Below, piece after piece: positions 36,179 through 45,794 of a stretch of DNA of 64,000 nt (positions are counted from its first letter, which is position 1; each line of letters opens with the position of its first letter). The stretch is from positions 32,639 to 96,638 of the forward strand of contig CAMLJM010000005.1 in NCBI GenBank assembly GCA_946480475.1. Reading direction: 5' to 3'. The notes beneath the pieces are model-generated. The model was not told the DNA's origin. It did not search any database and was given only the letters and a program-made list of their open reading frames with translations. The translations under genes and the position numbers were made by a program. The DNA is from an uncultured Alphaproteobacteria bacterium. Its GTDB lineage: Bacteria > Pseudomonadota > Alphaproteobacteria > Micavibrionales > Micavibrionaceae.

Positions 36179-36670
36179 TTACGGACGCGGCGCAGGCACT
36201 GAAACATCACCATGCACAGCGCGGGTTAAATCCTGTAGATACCGGGTCATATCAGCCATATTCTGAATATAACCGACCATCTTATGCTGAGTGTCGCCAC
36301 GGGCCAGAATTTCAGACGTGGGTGTACCCATGACTTTATGAGCCTTCACGATATTTTTATAGGGACCGTTGGTAAATGCTGGCGGACCCACATCGACACC
36401 AACAATTTTAATCCTGATACCCGGCTGCTTTTTAATCGCATCCAGTTGCTTGAATAATTCCTTACAGGGGCCGCACCAATCGGCATGAAATACACTAACA
36501 ATAACAGCATCACGGGATTGTTCTTCCAGGAAGCGGCGATAATCCGCCGGATTATCAGCCCCTGCATATTCAATACGGCTGACATCCGGCCCTGCTCCTA
36601 AAGCCGGCAGAGGTGCCAAAATAGCATTGGCTAAAGCAACTTTCAGAATATCGCGACGTGAGAGAGTCAT
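36179..36670 (-). CDS. Thioredoxin-like protein with probable Tat signal
   Basis: 163 residues. The N terminus reads SRRDILK followed by a hydrophobic stretch and ALGAG, a twin-arginine-type export signal. The thioredoxin active site is WCGPC (about 64-68), and the cis-proline region is GTPTSE (near 114). It should reduce or exchange disulfides in the periplasm. It lies 72 bp upstream of the CDIC thioredoxin-fold gene on the same strand, so the two may be expressed together. Confidence 0.75.
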   Translation of the reverse strand: MTLSRRDILKVALANAILAPLPALGAGPDVSRIEYAGADNPADYRRFLEEQSRDAVIVSVFHADWCGPCKELFKQLDAIKKQPGIRIKIVGVDVGPPAFTNGPYKNIVKAHKVMGTPTSEILARGDTQHKMVGYIQNMADMTRYLQDLTRAVHGDVSVPAPRP

Positions 36671-36793
36671 TTACTTATACCCATGATCACACTGGTTTTT
36701 TCAGTGGCCGTTACCTTACTGAGAATATTGAATTATGTCAATAAATTTGTGGTATTAAACCATTCCTTCAAGTTTTTTTCTGATAATGAAGCT

Positions 36794-37513
36794 ATGTCTG
36801 ATATCAGTGAACCTATTTCCGCTCAGCCTGCCTACGGTTACAATGTGATCGGGGACATATTTAATAAGGCTGCTCCCGGTCCTGCAAAAGACCCTCTGAT
36901 TGAAAATGCTCGCATCCTTGGTTTTACCCCCCGTGAAGGTGATTTCTCAAATAATGAGGGGCGATCCATATATATTCGCGGATACGGCAAAACATCGGCA
37001 AGCGATTCAAGACCAGTGCTGGGAACCAGTGGCATGGGTCCCTGCTTAGGGGTTGCGATTTACAATCCTGAACAGAAAACCGGAGCCATCGCGCATTTTG
37101 ACACGCGCACTGATCTATCATCTCTGGATAAACTGATCGAAGATATGGGTATCAAAAATCATAAGCTGGAAGTTCACTTGGCGGGCGGCGATGAAACAAG
37201 CGAACATTCGCGCAATATGGTGGGGCAGATCATCAAAAAACTGAATAGCTACGAGAATGTGCAAATCAAAAGCGCCGATATCATGGGACCATCCGGCAAT
37301 CTGAGATCACTGGCGCTTGATACACGCTCAGGCCAGGTTTACAGCCGTTTCATGGGCAGTCAGCTTGATAAAGGCGAAAACCCGCAGGCCATCATGAGTC
37401 ATCATGCCAGTACAGCTTATCAGCTGCTACCATTGCGGCCCGAATATATTGACGGCAAATCCTTCGTACCCCAGGAACAACCCACTCCTGGGATTAAAGC
37501 GCTTGATAGGTAA
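36794..37513 (+). CDS. CheD-like (glutamine deamidase fold) protein
   Basis: 239 residues from the ATG at 36794. The frame is open further upstream, but that part is hydrophobic and lacks a ribosome site. The segment GTSGMGPCLGVAIYN (77-91) with C84, followed by TGAIAHFD with H101, matches the Cys-His arrangement of CheD deamidases (general form GSCVAV...HFMLP) and the related amidohydrolase fold. A GGDE stretch (131-134) follows where CheD has a Gly-rich turn. No chemotaxis gene is nearby, so the substrate is unknown. It is convergent with ftsH, 4 bp apart. Confidence 0.5.
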   Translation: MSDISEPISAQPAYGYNVIGDIFNKAAPGPAKDPLIENARILGFTPREGDFSNNEGRSIYIRGYGKTSASDSRPVLGTSGMGPCLGVAIYNPEQKTGAIAHFDTRTDLSSLDKLIEDMGIKNHKLEVHLAGGDETSEHSRNMVGQIIKKLNSYENVQIKSADIMGPSGNLRSLALDTRSGQVYSRFMGSQLDKGENPQAIMSHHASTAYQLLPLRPEYIDGKSFVPQEQPTPGIKALDR

Positions 37514-37517
37514 GCCC

Positions 37518-39434
37518 TTAAGTCCCTTGCGGCACTTCGCCGCCACCCAGGCCCCCTGTTTTAGGCACTGATGACTTCGGCTTGCCATCGTCCAACTCGC
37601 TGGTATCGACGCGGATGATCGGTTCACCGCGCAGCAGACCTCGAATTTCATCCCCTGTCAGGGTTTCATATTCCAGCAGTGCCTTGGCGAGACTATGCAG
37701 TTGGTCGATATAGGTCGTCAGGATTTCTTTTGCTTTGTTATACCCTTCTTCAACGATCAGGCGCACTTCGGCATCGACGATCTTGGCCGTATCATCTGAC
37801 ATATTCTTGCTCTGTGATACGGAATGCCCCAGGAACACTTCTTCCTGATCGGATGTATAACGCAGGGGACCAAGCTTGTCGGACATACCCCATTCCGTCA
37901 CCATGCGGCGTGCCACATTTGTTGCCATCGAAATATCGCTCGAAGCGCCTGTGGTCACCTTGTCGTAACCGAAGATGATCTCTTCCGCGAGACGACCGCC
38001 CATGGCAACCGCCAGATCAGCCTTCAGCTTCGCGCGGGTCATGGAAACACGGTCACCTTCCGGCAGGCGCATAACCATCCCCAGCGCACGGCCACGGGGA
38101 ATAATTGTCGCCTTGTGAACCGGATCGGATTCTTCAAGGTGAACCGCTACAACAGCGTGACCTGCTTCGTGATAAGCCGTCAGCTTTTTCTCATTATCGG
38201 ACATCACCATGGACTTGCGCTCGGCACCCATCATGACTTTGTCTTTGGCCTCTTCAAAATCTTCCATGCCGACCACGCGCTTGCTGCGGCGAGCCGCCAG
38301 CAAAGCCGCTTCGTTCACAAGATTCGCCAAATCAGCGCCAGAGAAACCAGGGGTACCGCGCGCGATCACCTGCGCATCGACGTTCTTGGACAACGGCACT
38401 TTCTTCATGTGCACCAGCAGGATTTTCTCACGGCCCTTCACGTCCGGCAGCGGCACTACGATCTGGCGGTCGAAACGACCCGGACGCAGCAATGCTGGGT
38501 CCAGAACATCGGGGCGGTTTGTCGCCGCCAGAATGATCACGCCTTCGTTGGCTTCGAAACCATCCATCTCAACCAGCAACTGGTTCAGTGTCTGTTCGCG
38601 TTCATCGTTACCACCGCCAAGACCGGCGCCACGATGACGACCGACAGCATCAATCTCATCGATGAAGATAATGCATGGTGCGTTTTTCTTTGCCTGTTCG
38701 AACATGTCGCGGACACGGGACGCACCCACACCCACGAACATCTCGACGAAATCAGAACCTGAAATAGTGAAGAACGGCACATTGGCTTCACCCGCCACCG
38801 CACGCGCTATCAGTGTCTTACCTGTACCGGGTGAACCGACCAGCAAGGCGCCACGGGGAATCTTACCGCCCAGGCGCTGGAATTTTTGAGGGTCCTTCAG
38901 GAAGTCTACAATCTCTTCCAGTTCAACCTTGGCTTCTTCAATACCGGCGACATCTTCAAATGTCACACGACCATGAGCCTCGGTCAGCATGCGGGCACGG
39001 GACTTGCCGAAACCAAGCGCGCCGCCGCCACCTTTGGATTGCATCTGGCGCATAAAGAAAATCCACACGCCGATCAAAAGCAGCATCGGGAACCAGTTGA
39101 TGAAAATCGCCAGCAGGCCAATTTTCTCCGGCGCTTCTTTTTCAGCGGTAATACGCACACCGGTGCCATTCAGGCGCTCGACCACATTTTCTTCATTCGG
39201 GATCAATACAGAGAATTCTTTACCCGTACCGGTGTAATGACCGATGATGGTCTGTCCCCGGATGGTGACATCGGAAATACGACCACCCGTCGCCTCGGCA
39301 ACAAAATCACTGTAAGCCATCATCTCGCCGGCACCAGGCTTCTGCGTTTGATTGCTCTGAAATACATTGAACATGAACATCAGCACGACGAGAATCGCCA
39401 GCCAGAACATCATATTGCGACCAAAATTATTCAA
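37518..39434 (-). CDS. ftsH: ATP-dependent membrane metalloprotease FtsH
   Basis: 638 residues. Two membrane helices (about 8-24 and 107-128) flank a small periplasmic domain. The AAA module carries Walker A GSPGTGKT (200-207), Walker [11 protein letters not shown] (near 254-263) and the second region of homology with RPGRFDRQ. The zinc site HEAGH (422-426) lies in the protease part. FtsH degrades misfolded or short-lived membrane and cytoplasmic proteins. It follows tilS on the same strand, the usual alphaproteobacterial order. The Gly-rich C-terminal tail is normal. Confidence 0.97.
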   Translation of the reverse strand: MNNFGRNMMFWLAILVVLMFMFNVFQSNQTQKPGAGEMMAYSDFVAEATGGRISDVTIRGQTIIGHYTGTGKEFSVLIPNEENVVERLNGTGVRITAEKEAPEKIGLLAIFINWFPMLLLIGVWIFFMRQMQSKGGGGALGFGKSRARMLTEAHGRVTFEDVAGIEEAKVELEEIVDFLKDPQKFQRLGGKIPRGALLVGSPGTGKTLIARAVAGEANVPFFTISGSDFVEMFVGVGASRVRDMFEQAKKNAPCIIFIDEIDAVGRHRGAGLGGGNDEREQTLNQLLVEMDGFEANEGVIILAATNRPDVLDPALLRPGRFDRQIVVPLPDVKGREKILLVHMKKVPLSKNVDAQVIARGTPGFSGADLANLVNEAALLAARRSKRVVGMEDFEEAKDKVMMGAERKSMVMSDNEKKLTAYHEAGHAVVAVHLEESDPVHKATIIPRGRALGMVMRLPEGDRVSMTRAKLKADLAVAMGGRLAEEIIFGYDKVTTGASSDISMATNVARRMVTEWGMSDKLGPLRYTSDQEEVFLGHSVSQSKNMSDDTAKIVDAEVRLIVEEGYNKAKEILTTYIDQLHSLAKALLEYETLTGDEIRGLLRGEPIIRVDTSELDDGKPKSSVPKTGGLGGGEVPQGT

Positions 39435-39520
39435 GGGGATCTCCGCCTTTTTTCAATGAAAGAATAACCGGGACAGTTTATAGGAAATTTAAGCCGTTTG
39501 TCCAAGCAAACAAGGGGTTT

Positions 39521-40573
39521 TCAAGACTTTTCAGGGCGAATGGACAAAGTTCCGCGGGCAGTCGATTTTTCAATCAGGCAATGGTGCAGCGTGGTTCTGG
39601 TAAAGCCCCCATCCCTGCCAGATTCGGTAAACAAATCCTGTGCCAGTTCCTCTACCCGTTCCAGACGCGGGCCATAATCATCCCGTGATCCGGCTTGCTG
39701 CGTCAGCGCCCGCATCAGAATACGAATACGAATGTCTACAGGCTGCGTTAACAGCAGCTCAAAATTAAATACCAAGCCTGTTTGATCGTCACTCACCAGC
39801 GCAGCCTGCCATGCCACATCGGTAAAATGATCCAGCGCCTGACGCGCCCGGGCCAGACGGTCAGATGTCTTGGCCAGACGCTGTGCCGACAATCCTTCCT
39901 GCCCCAGCATGTCCATGACGCGGCGCAAACGCACACGGGCAAACTTGGCATTTTGATTGGACGGATCTTTTACATACGGCAGTTCACGCGCTGTGCATGT
40001 CGCTAATAACCGCGCCTTGGAAAAGCACAGCAATGGCCGCACCCGCACAATATCCTGAATATCCGTCTCAGCACTCATCGCCGCAAGACCATCAAGCCCG
40101 CTGCCCTTGCAAAGACGAAACAGGAATGTTTCAGCCTGATCATCTTGGTGGTGCGCCAGTAAAAGATGCTTTATACCCTGCGCACGGCAGGCAGAAGCCA
40201 GAAGATCATAGCGATCTTCTCGCGCCTGTTCCTGCAATTTGGTGGGTGTAATCTGCGAAGAATCCCGACGCAAAATCTCATGCGTGGCATAGGGAAAATA
40301 GGCTGCCACCCATTCATGAACTCGTTGCGCTTCATCGGCTGATTCAACACGCAGGGCATGATCAATCGTGACAGCATGCACATGAATGTTACGTTGTCTG
40401 GCCCACTCATCGGTTAACGCCAGCAGCGCCATGCTGTCCGGCCCGCCCGAAAGCGCGACAGCGACAGCTTTAGCGCCTTCAAGTGGCGTCATTACAGCCG
40501 CAAATTCACCAGCCGTAATAGCGGTTGATAATGTGTCATCAACCATCGGGGTCAAAAGCAGGAAAGGGTCCAT
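39521..40573 (-). CDS. tilS: tRNA(Ile)-lysidine synthase
   Basis: 350 residues. It attaches lysine to C34 of the tRNA-Ile that reads AUA, using ATP. The PP-loop SGGPDS is at 42-47, and the conserved AHHQDDQAETFLFRL stretch (near 140) and DPSN motif are present. Only the N-terminal catalytic domain plus a short C-terminal part exists, typical of alphaproteobacterial TilS. It lies between cpoB/pal and ftsH. The downstream ftsH starts 86 bp later. Confidence 0.92.
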   Translation of the reverse strand: MDPFLLLTPMVDDTLSTAITAGEFAAVMTPLEGAKAVAVALSGGPDSMALLALTDEWARQRNIHVHAVTIDHALRVESADEAQRVHEWVAAYFPYATHEILRRDSSQITPTKLQEQAREDRYDLLASACRAQGIKHLLLAHHQDDQAETFLFRLCKGSGLDGLAAMSAETDIQDIVRVRPLLCFSKARLLATCTARELPYVKDPSNQNAKFARVRLRRVMDMLGQEGLSAQRLAKTSDRLARARQALDHFTDVAWQAALVSDDQTGLVFNFELLLTQPVDIRIRILMRALTQQAGSRDDYGPRLERVEELAQDLFTESGRDGGFTRTTLHHCLIEKSTARGTLSIRPEKS

Positions 40574-40608
40574 GACAATGTTATAGCGGGATCAGAAGCC
40601 CCCGTCTA

Positions 40609-41091
40609 TCAAGGACAGGGCTTGGCTGTGGGATCAATCTGGAAGACACACTTGCTGCCATTCGGATTAACTGGTTTGCGCGCAGGCGCTTTAGGCTCTT
40701 CCGTCGGAATCTGCGCCACACGAGCTGGCACAGGCTGCGTGGAAATTTTCTTGTAGTACGGGTCAGCCGTTGGTGTCTGAACGCCGTAATGATTAAGCAC
40801 AAGGTTATTCGCAACAGTGCCTGCGAGAAAGGCAATCGCGAGATTCACGCCAAAACCGGCGAACCGGCCCAAGGCGCTGTCACGTCCGCTGCGTGTGACA
40901 CGCATGCCGACATCGTTACTTCTGGCGGCAGAAAATGCAAATACGGCAACGACGAGAGCGACAGCCTTCGCCGTGGAATCGACAGGGAATGCCGCCTGAT
41001 CAAAGGTATCTTTAGCGCTTCTGGCCAACACCAGGCCATTGCTAAACATTTGGTAGATCCAATCACCAAAAGATGTACCTGAATTCGACAT
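40609..41091 (-). CDS. Hypothetical membrane protein
   Basis: 160 residues with two hydrophobic segments (about 40-57 and 77-97) and a Pro/Lys-rich C-terminal tail containing two cysteines near the end (SKCVFQ and KPCP). I recognise no family. It sits between cpoB and tilS on the same strand. A GTAC-centred hairpin repeat and a 240-bp gap separate it from cpoB. The tail is likely periplasmic or cytoplasmic depending on topology, which I cannot decide. Confidence 0.5.
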   Translation of the reverse strand: MSNSGTSFGDWIYQMFSNGLVLARSAKDTFDQAAFPVDSTAKAVALVVAVFAFSAARSNDVGMRVTRSGRDSALGRFAGFGVNLAIAFLAGTVANNLVLNHYGVQTPTADPYYKKISTQPVPARVAQIPTEEPKAPARKPVNPNGSKCVFQIDPTAKPCP

Positions 41092-41105
41092 ACTTCTACA
41101 CCCAT

Positions 41106-41131
41106 CCCCTTAAACGGGGGTTTTTTGATTA
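41106..41131 (+). terminator. Terminator-like hairpin, plus-strand direction
   Basis: CCCC, TTAAA-containing loop, GGGG followed by GTTTTTTG. Its T-run lies on the plus strand, where no gene ends; it may stop antisense transcription. Role uncertain. Confidence 0.4.
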
Positions 41132-41231
41132 ATACTGGCCAAATCTAGCAGATAGCACCTGAAAAAGCAAATTTTTCATAATATTAAGGGCTTTAGATCC
41201 TAACCAAGCGGCTAAAGCGGGTATTTTTATA

Positions 41232-41309
41232 GGCGCCAGAAAGGCAAGGCGAGATGGGCGGATGTACTTAAACGTACATGAGCACAACCGAGACCGCCTC
41301 CTGACGCCG
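41232..41309. repeat. GTAC-centred imperfect hairpin repeat, copy 3
   Basis: The centre is GTAC-N6-GTAC (41264-41277, spacer TTAAAC). Imperfect arms of about 32 bases run from GGCGCCAG to CTGACGCC. It is located just after the cpoB stop on the minus strand. Confidence 0.7.
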
Positions 41310-41331
41310 CGCATGATAAAAAGACGATACT

Positions 41332-42333
41332 TTATTGGCAGCCGATAGCTTCTTTTTCCTTGATGGCACGGTCTATTACGGGATTAGCCGTTCCGCCATA
41401 TTCGGTCTGCAACTGGGTCAGGGCTACGCAGGCATCCTTGTTATTACCCATGCCGGCCAGCGACAAACCCAGCTTCAGCAGATTGTCCGGACCTTTGGGT
41501 CCCTTCGGGGCCTGCTGGTAAGCTTCGGCAAACACGCGGGCCGCCTGCGGGTAATCCTTACGGACATAATATGTTTCACCCAGCCAGTAACGCGCATTCG
41601 GTGTCAGTGTATGATCGGGGAAGCGGCTGATGAAATCCTTCAGGCCCGCTTCAGCATTATCATATGAACCTGCCTTCACTTGCGAGAAAGCCGCTTCATA
41701 TACAGCGACAGGATCATTCGTTGCCGGTGGATTATAGGTAGCGGCGCCTGGTGTCTGCGACAAGGTGCCTAATTGTCCCGCTGCCGTATAGGGGGCAGAA
41801 CCCGGTTGTTCTGTGACGGTCATTTGCTGCATGCCGCCTGTACCACCCGGCTGGGGCGGTACGCCATTCAGCGATTCACCCATACTGGTATCTGCGGCAT
41901 TAGCACCACCGTAAATACTGCCTGTTAGCGGTGTTGTGCCAAACGGCTTGCCGATCTGGTTCATGGTGGCCGCTTGTGGCGCGTTCTTGGCGGCCTCAGC
42001 CTGCTCTTTCAGCATTTTGATTTCATAGTTCTGCTGCTCGATCTGGCCCGTCAATTCACGCAACTGTGTTTCCAGCTGATTGATGCGGTTTTCCATCGCC
42101 GCGCGCGCCGCATCATCAGAAGGGGAAGAAAAAGCGCCCGGTGGCGGCTCTTCGCCTTTATAGACGGCACGGCTCAGAGTTTCGATTTCATTCTCAAGGC
42201 GATTCATGCGTGTCTGCACATCGCTTTGTGCGTGCGCCGTTCCCGGCATGACACAGAAAAGCCCCAATCCAAATAAAGCCGCAAGGCACGGAAGCGAAAA
42301 CTTCCGTGCCTTGAGCGATGAACTGTTCATCAT
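41332..42333 (-). CDS. cpoB: Cell-division coordinator CpoB (YbgF)
   Basis: 333 residues from the ATG at 42333 (MMNSSS); the longer frame starts at TTG. A signal peptide ends at AHA-QS. A coiled coil follows (about 40-115, MENRINQLETQLRELTGQIE in part), then a low-complexity linker and three TPR units at the C terminus (near 215-330, AFSQVKAGSYDNAEAGLKDF in part). CpoB is a periplasmic partner of the Tol-Pal system and links it to peptidoglycan synthesis in dividing cells. It lies 13 bp after pal. Confidence 0.92.
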   Translation of the reverse strand: MMNSSSLKARKFSLPCLAALFGLGLFCVMPGTAHAQSDVQTRMNRLENEIETLSRAVYKGEEPPPGAFSSPSDDAARAAMENRINQLETQLRELTGQIEQQNYEIKMLKEQAEAAKNAPQAATMNQIGKPFGTTPLTGSIYGGANAADTSMGESLNGVPPQPGGTGGMQQMTVTEQPGSAPYTAAGQLGTLSQTPGAATYNPPATNDPVAVYEAAFSQVKAGSYDNAEAGLKDFISRFPDHTLTPNARYWLGETYYVRKDYPQAARVFAEAYQQAPKGPKGPDNLLKLGLSLAGMGNNKDACVALTQLQTEYGGTANPVIDRAIKEKEAIGCQ

Positions 42334-42346
42334 ATTCTTAAAAGTC

Positions 42347-42880
42347 TTAGTCAACTTCTGTTACACCACGACGGTTTTGTGCCCATGCATCTTCGTTAGA
42401 ACCCATAACAGCCGGCTGCTCTTTACCGTAGCTGATGGTGTTGATGCGTGTAGCGGGAATACCGAGAGCGACCAGATAATTCTTGATCGCGGAAGCGCGA
42501 CGCTCACCCAGTGCCAGGTTGTATTCGCGTGTGCCGCGCTCATCAGCATGACCTTTAATGGTCACGTTATTGTTCGGGTAACGCTTCAGCCATTCCGCTT
42601 GCATTTCAAGAACGCGTTGGCCTTCGGGGCTGACGTCATAACGGTCATAACCGAAGAATACACGGTCACCAACATTTACAACCAGATCTTGTTGTGTACC
42701 CGGTGTTACGCCGCCAGCACCATCCATGCCGTATGTTTCTGTGCCGCCCAGCGGATCAGCAGCCAGGCTGCCATCGCTCACTTGCAGCGTATCCGCATCC
42801 TTGTCCTTGTTGGAGCAGGCTGCGAGGGGCAAAAGAGCGGAAGCCATAACGGCTGTCATCAGTAAACCGCGTTTGAACAT
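42347..42880 (-). CDS. pal: Peptidoglycan-associated lipoprotein Pal
   Basis: 177 residues from the ATG at 42880, which gives a lipoprotein signal with LPLAACSN (lipid cysteine near residue 22). An acidic/Gly-rich linker leads to an OmpA-type domain: FFGYDRYDVSPEGQ, then NVTIKGHADERGTREYN (17 residues) with the peptidoglycan-binding Asp and Arg, and INTISYGKEQP. Pal ties the outer membrane to peptidoglycan. tolB, usually just upstream of pal, is not in the expected place: the next gene upstream (43126-43740) is unrelated. Confidence 0.95.
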   Translation of the reverse strand: MFKRGLLMTAVMASALLPLAACSNKDKDADTLQVSDGSLAADPLGGTETYGMDGAGGVTPGTQQDLVVNVGDRVFFGYDRYDVSPEGQRVLEMQAEWLKRYPNNNVTIKGHADERGTREYNLALGERRASAIKNYLVALGIPATRINTISYGKEQPAVMGSNEDAWAQNRRGVTEVD

Positions 42881-43125
42881 GGGATAATCTCCTTGTAATC
42901 CTTCAAAAATTAAACGTCGCGATGGGGGCGATGCCAGACGACATCCCAGAACACCCGAATCCTTAAGTAACATAGTTTTAGTCTGCGAAGTTCCCGGAAA
43001 CAAGAGCCGTCAAGGCCATTTCCCCCTCTGCCCACCAAAATCTTGAGGGAAATCATGGTGCCACCCCAAGGCAGGGAAAAGACCGAAATAAGGTATTTTA
43101 GAGGCACGCCCCGGCAGTATCCCGG

Positions 43126-43740
43126 TTATGGCGTAAATGATCCAAGCTTGCGCGCACGGCCGGTTGCCGGTGCATCCGCAAATATATGAGCAATCTCCGC
43201 CACCCGGTCAGGAGCCATGCGCCCACACCATTCGGCCAGCTTCTGTACGCAAAAATCGCTATCGATCCGCGGCGATAAAATCCAGCCCGGCTTGCGACAA
43301 ATAGTCGGGCCGTTACCAGGTTCAATATAGACATCTGAATCTATAAAATCATGGCGATCATACAGGCGGCTGAAACGAAACGTCAGTGGCGGAAGTTTTT
43401 CGTGCTCACGATCTCTATGTTCATCTTGAAGAGTGTACATGTAATGCGCGCTACCGCGTCCTGTGCTATCTTCTTTGCTAAACGTCAGTGGTGGCTGGTG
43501 ATAAGTAAACTTAATAAAGATATCACCCGCGTTCTCAGTAACACGCATGCGGAACTGTCGGTCATAATGATCCGGCGACAATGCAGAGAGCTTTTCACCC
43601 AGTTCAAGAACGGGCTTGCATATCCCCTCTTTCAATTCTTGTTCCGAACGTTTCAAACGCGCGTCACGATCTTCAACTTCTGCCGCCCTGCGTAAAGCAG
43701 TACTGGCGCCGCCGATTAAACTATGGAGATACATTCCCAA
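43126..43740 (-). CDS. Hypothetical protein upstream of pal
   Basis: 204 residues, charged, with no signal peptide or membrane helix and no motif I know. The first 50 residues look like a helical coiled stretch (EVEDRDARLKRSEQELKEG), and the centre is beta-rich. It stands where tolB would be expected upstream of pal, but shows no beta-propeller repeats. Gaps of 245 bp to pal and 107 bp to the SirB1-like gene suggest its own promoter. Confidence 0.5.
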   Translation of the reverse strand: MGMYLHSLIGGASTALRRAAEVEDRDARLKRSEQELKEGICKPVLELGEKLSALSPDHYDRQFRMRVTENAGDIFIKFTYHQPPLTFSKEDSTGRGSAHYMYTLQDEHRDREHEKLPPLTFRFSRLYDRHDFIDSDVYIEPGNGPTICRKPGWILSPRIDSDFCVQKLAEWCGRMAPDRVAEIAHIFADAPATGRARKLGSFTP

Positions 43741-43847
43741 ACCCCTGCTATATAAAATGATAGCAGCAACTTAGTTATACCTTATGAAAAAGGGAAGAGA
43801 AAAAGCGGATCCTACTTTTTAGTAGGCAATACAATTAGTTACCCTGA

Positions 43848-44702
43848 TTAATTTACAGTACTGCGTATATGATCCAGCAGCATCTGCGCATCATAGCGAT
43901 CACGGTCACTGGGGACTAACTTGATATATTCCTCAAGCGCTGTCATCGCATCCTGCGCACGTCCTGTGCGTGCACACAGCACACCGGCATCCAGAAGCAA
44001 CCTGTATTCATGCGGATCCAGCGCACGCATATTCTCAACAGCACGCAAGGCACCTTCGTAATCCTCGCCTTCAATCAGGCGTATCTTCACATTGTTCTGC
44101 AGGCGGATCAGTATCTGCCGCACACTCACAGGATCATAATAGCTTGATGATAATTCAGCATCGGGACCCATGGTTTTTTTCAGTAACTGCCGAAGCTCGG
44201 GCGCATTCAGCACTTCACAGCGATTAAACGGATCGAAAATCAAACGCTGACCATCCATTTCCAGGCGCACGACAAAATGGCCGGGCAGATTCAAACCGGC
44301 GACATCCCATCCCTGCGCCTGCGCCACGGCGATATAAAGAATGGATAACGCAATCGGCAGGCCCTTGCGGCGATCAATCACATCGATCAGGTCTGCATTC
44401 TGAATGTTATCGTAAGTTTCCTCATCGCCACGATAGCCGTACTGGTCAGCCAGTATGTGCTTTAAGGCCGCCAGCCGTGTTTGCGGTGATTCATCGGCAC
44501 CCGCATTAACCAGCTCATGATACCGCCATCCCACTTCTTCACCCATTTTCTGGATATGGTGGCGATAGCGGTCAACGGAAATACCGGGATGATTCATTTC
44601 AGCCAACAGCAGCGCGACTTCCACTAGCCTCAACTGATCATCGGGTTGGCTGCCCGCTTCGCGCAGCTTTGAAAGGATGGTCTGGCTGTTCAATGCTTCC
44701 AT
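43848..44702 (-). CDS. SirB1-family transglutaminase-like/TPR protein
   Basis: 284 residues. The N-terminal part has YHELVNAGADE and DVIDRRKGLPIALSILYIAV (20 residues, near 108-127), and the LNLPGHFVVRLE stretch with its conserved His, the marks of the SirB1/transglutaminase-core family. The C-terminal third has tetratricopeptide-like helices (about 205-280). The usual catalytic Cys is not evident, as in many family members. Its role is unknown. It starts 15 bp after the BON lipoprotein gene ends and so belongs to the rsmI-side unit. Confidence 0.7.
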   Translation of the reverse strand: MEALNSQTILSKLREAGSQPDDQLRLVEVALLLAEMNHPGISVDRYRHHIQKMGEEVGWRYHELVNAGADESPQTRLAALKHILADQYGYRGDEETYDNIQNADLIDVIDRRKGLPIALSILYIAVAQAQGWDVAGLNLPGHFVVRLEMDGQRLIFDPFNRCEVLNAPELRQLLKKTMGPDAELSSSYYDPVSVRQILIRLQNNVKIRLIEGEDYEGALRAVENMRALDPHEYRLLLDAGVLCARTGRAQDAMTALEEYIKLVPSDRDRYDAQMLLDHIRSTVN

Positions 44703-44717
44703 ATAGGAATGATAGCA

Positions 44718-45371
44718 CTATTCCTGGCGGACGTCACCACCACTGGGGTCGGTCCATGCGCCGTTAGACTGGCCCTGCACAGGTTCACCCAGTGGCTTCA
44801 CATAGCTGACGACCTGTTTCACGTTGGGCACGCCACGCGCGACCTCGATCACACGATCGAGTTCCGCCTGGTTACGGGCCACACCCATCAGATAAACAGT
44901 GCCCTGCACAGTATCAATCGTATAATTGACGGCGCTGATATCCTTGGTGAATGTCAGTTCGGTGCGCAGACGTGTGGTAATCCACGTATCGCGGACATAA
45001 CCCGGCACGCCCTCGCTTTCAGCGACGCGAATTTCATTGATAACCTGCTTTACGCCTTCAACCTGCCATGCCAGACGCACAGCCTCCACGCGATCATCCG
45101 GGTTCTGCACAATGCCGGTAATCAACACACGACCCTGATCAACCGTAGTGCTCAGCTTCGAGAATGTATCGACCTTATACTTGAACCATTTGTCGGCAAT
45201 CATCGCCTTGATGCGCACATCACTGGCGGCAGAACTGACGCCGCCCTCTTGCTGGGAAGCAATGCCGACAGCCGCACCGGCACCCGCTGCCAGTCCGACA
45301 GCCCCACAGGCACTTAATGCCGGGACAATAGAAACCAGGGAAACAGTAAGGATCAGTTTTTTGATGTTCAT
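44718..45371 (-). CDS. BON-domain lipoprotein (DolP/YraP-like)
   Basis: 217 residues from the ATG at 45371, giving a lipoprotein signal (LSACGAVG, lipid cysteine near residue 22). Two BON domains follow: about 55-110 (IADKWFKYKVDTFSKLSTTV in part) and 120-185 (VYLMGVARNQAELDRVIEVA, 20 residues), each with the beta-x-G pattern. In E. coli, DolP is an outer-membrane lipoprotein at division sites that supports envelope integrity. Neighbouring yraN, rsmI and an LpoA-like gene match E. coli's rsmI-lpoA-yraN-dolP block, which strengthens the call. The C-terminal 30 residues are polar. Confidence 0.85.
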   Translation of the reverse strand: MNIKKLILTVSLVSIVPALSACGAVGLAAGAGAAVGIASQQEGGVSSAASDVRIKAMIADKWFKYKVDTFSKLSTTVDQGRVLITGIVQNPDDRVEAVRLAWQVEGVKQVINEIRVAESEGVPGYVRDTWITTRLRTELTFTKDISAVNYTIDTVQGTVYLMGVARNQAELDRVIEVARGVPNVKQVVSYVKPLGEPVQGQSNGAWTDPSGGDVRQE

Positions 45372-45419
45372 GATAAATACCGGAATGGGTGGATGCATGA
45401 AGGAAGGCGGATATGGCTA

Positions 45420-45794
45420 TTATGTAGGCAGCGACCACGCATTGTCCAGATGCCGGAAAGAGAAAATGCCCGAAAGCGCCAGCAGATCAAAGCGCATGTC
45501 ATAATCACCATACTGCGGATATGCGGCGATAAAGTGGCGGGCAGCATTGGTAATACGCCCCTTCATCGAAGGCGTCAGGCATTCCAGCGCCTCGCGCAAG
45601 GAACGGCGATATTTGACTTCGACAAAAGCCACCATCCGCCCCCGCTTCACAATCAAATCGATCTCGCCAACAGGCGTCTTATAACGTTGCGCAATGATGC
45701 GATAACCTTTTAAACGAAATATGAAAGCAGCCGCAGACTCAGCCCATAAGCCATCCTGATAAGTCCCGCGTGATTTTCTTAAAGGGTGGTTCAT
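45420..45794 (-). CDS. yraN: YraN-family endonuclease-like protein
   Basis: 124 residues from the ATG at 45794, whose ATGA overlaps the stop of the upstream hydrolase gene. The restriction-endonuclease-like core is clear: GEIDLIVKRG (near 43-52) followed by VAFVEVKYR (near 56-64), the D...ExK pattern. YraN proteins are small and conserved; their substrate is unknown. It is read together with the hydrolase and the BON lipoprotein gene. Confidence 0.9.
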   Translation of the reverse strand: MNHPLRKSRGTYQDGLWAESAAAFIFRLKGYRIIAQRYKTPVGEIDLIVKRGRMVAFVEVKYRRSLREALECLTPSMKGRITNAARHFIAAYPQYGDYDMRFDLLALSGIFSFRHLDNAWSLPT

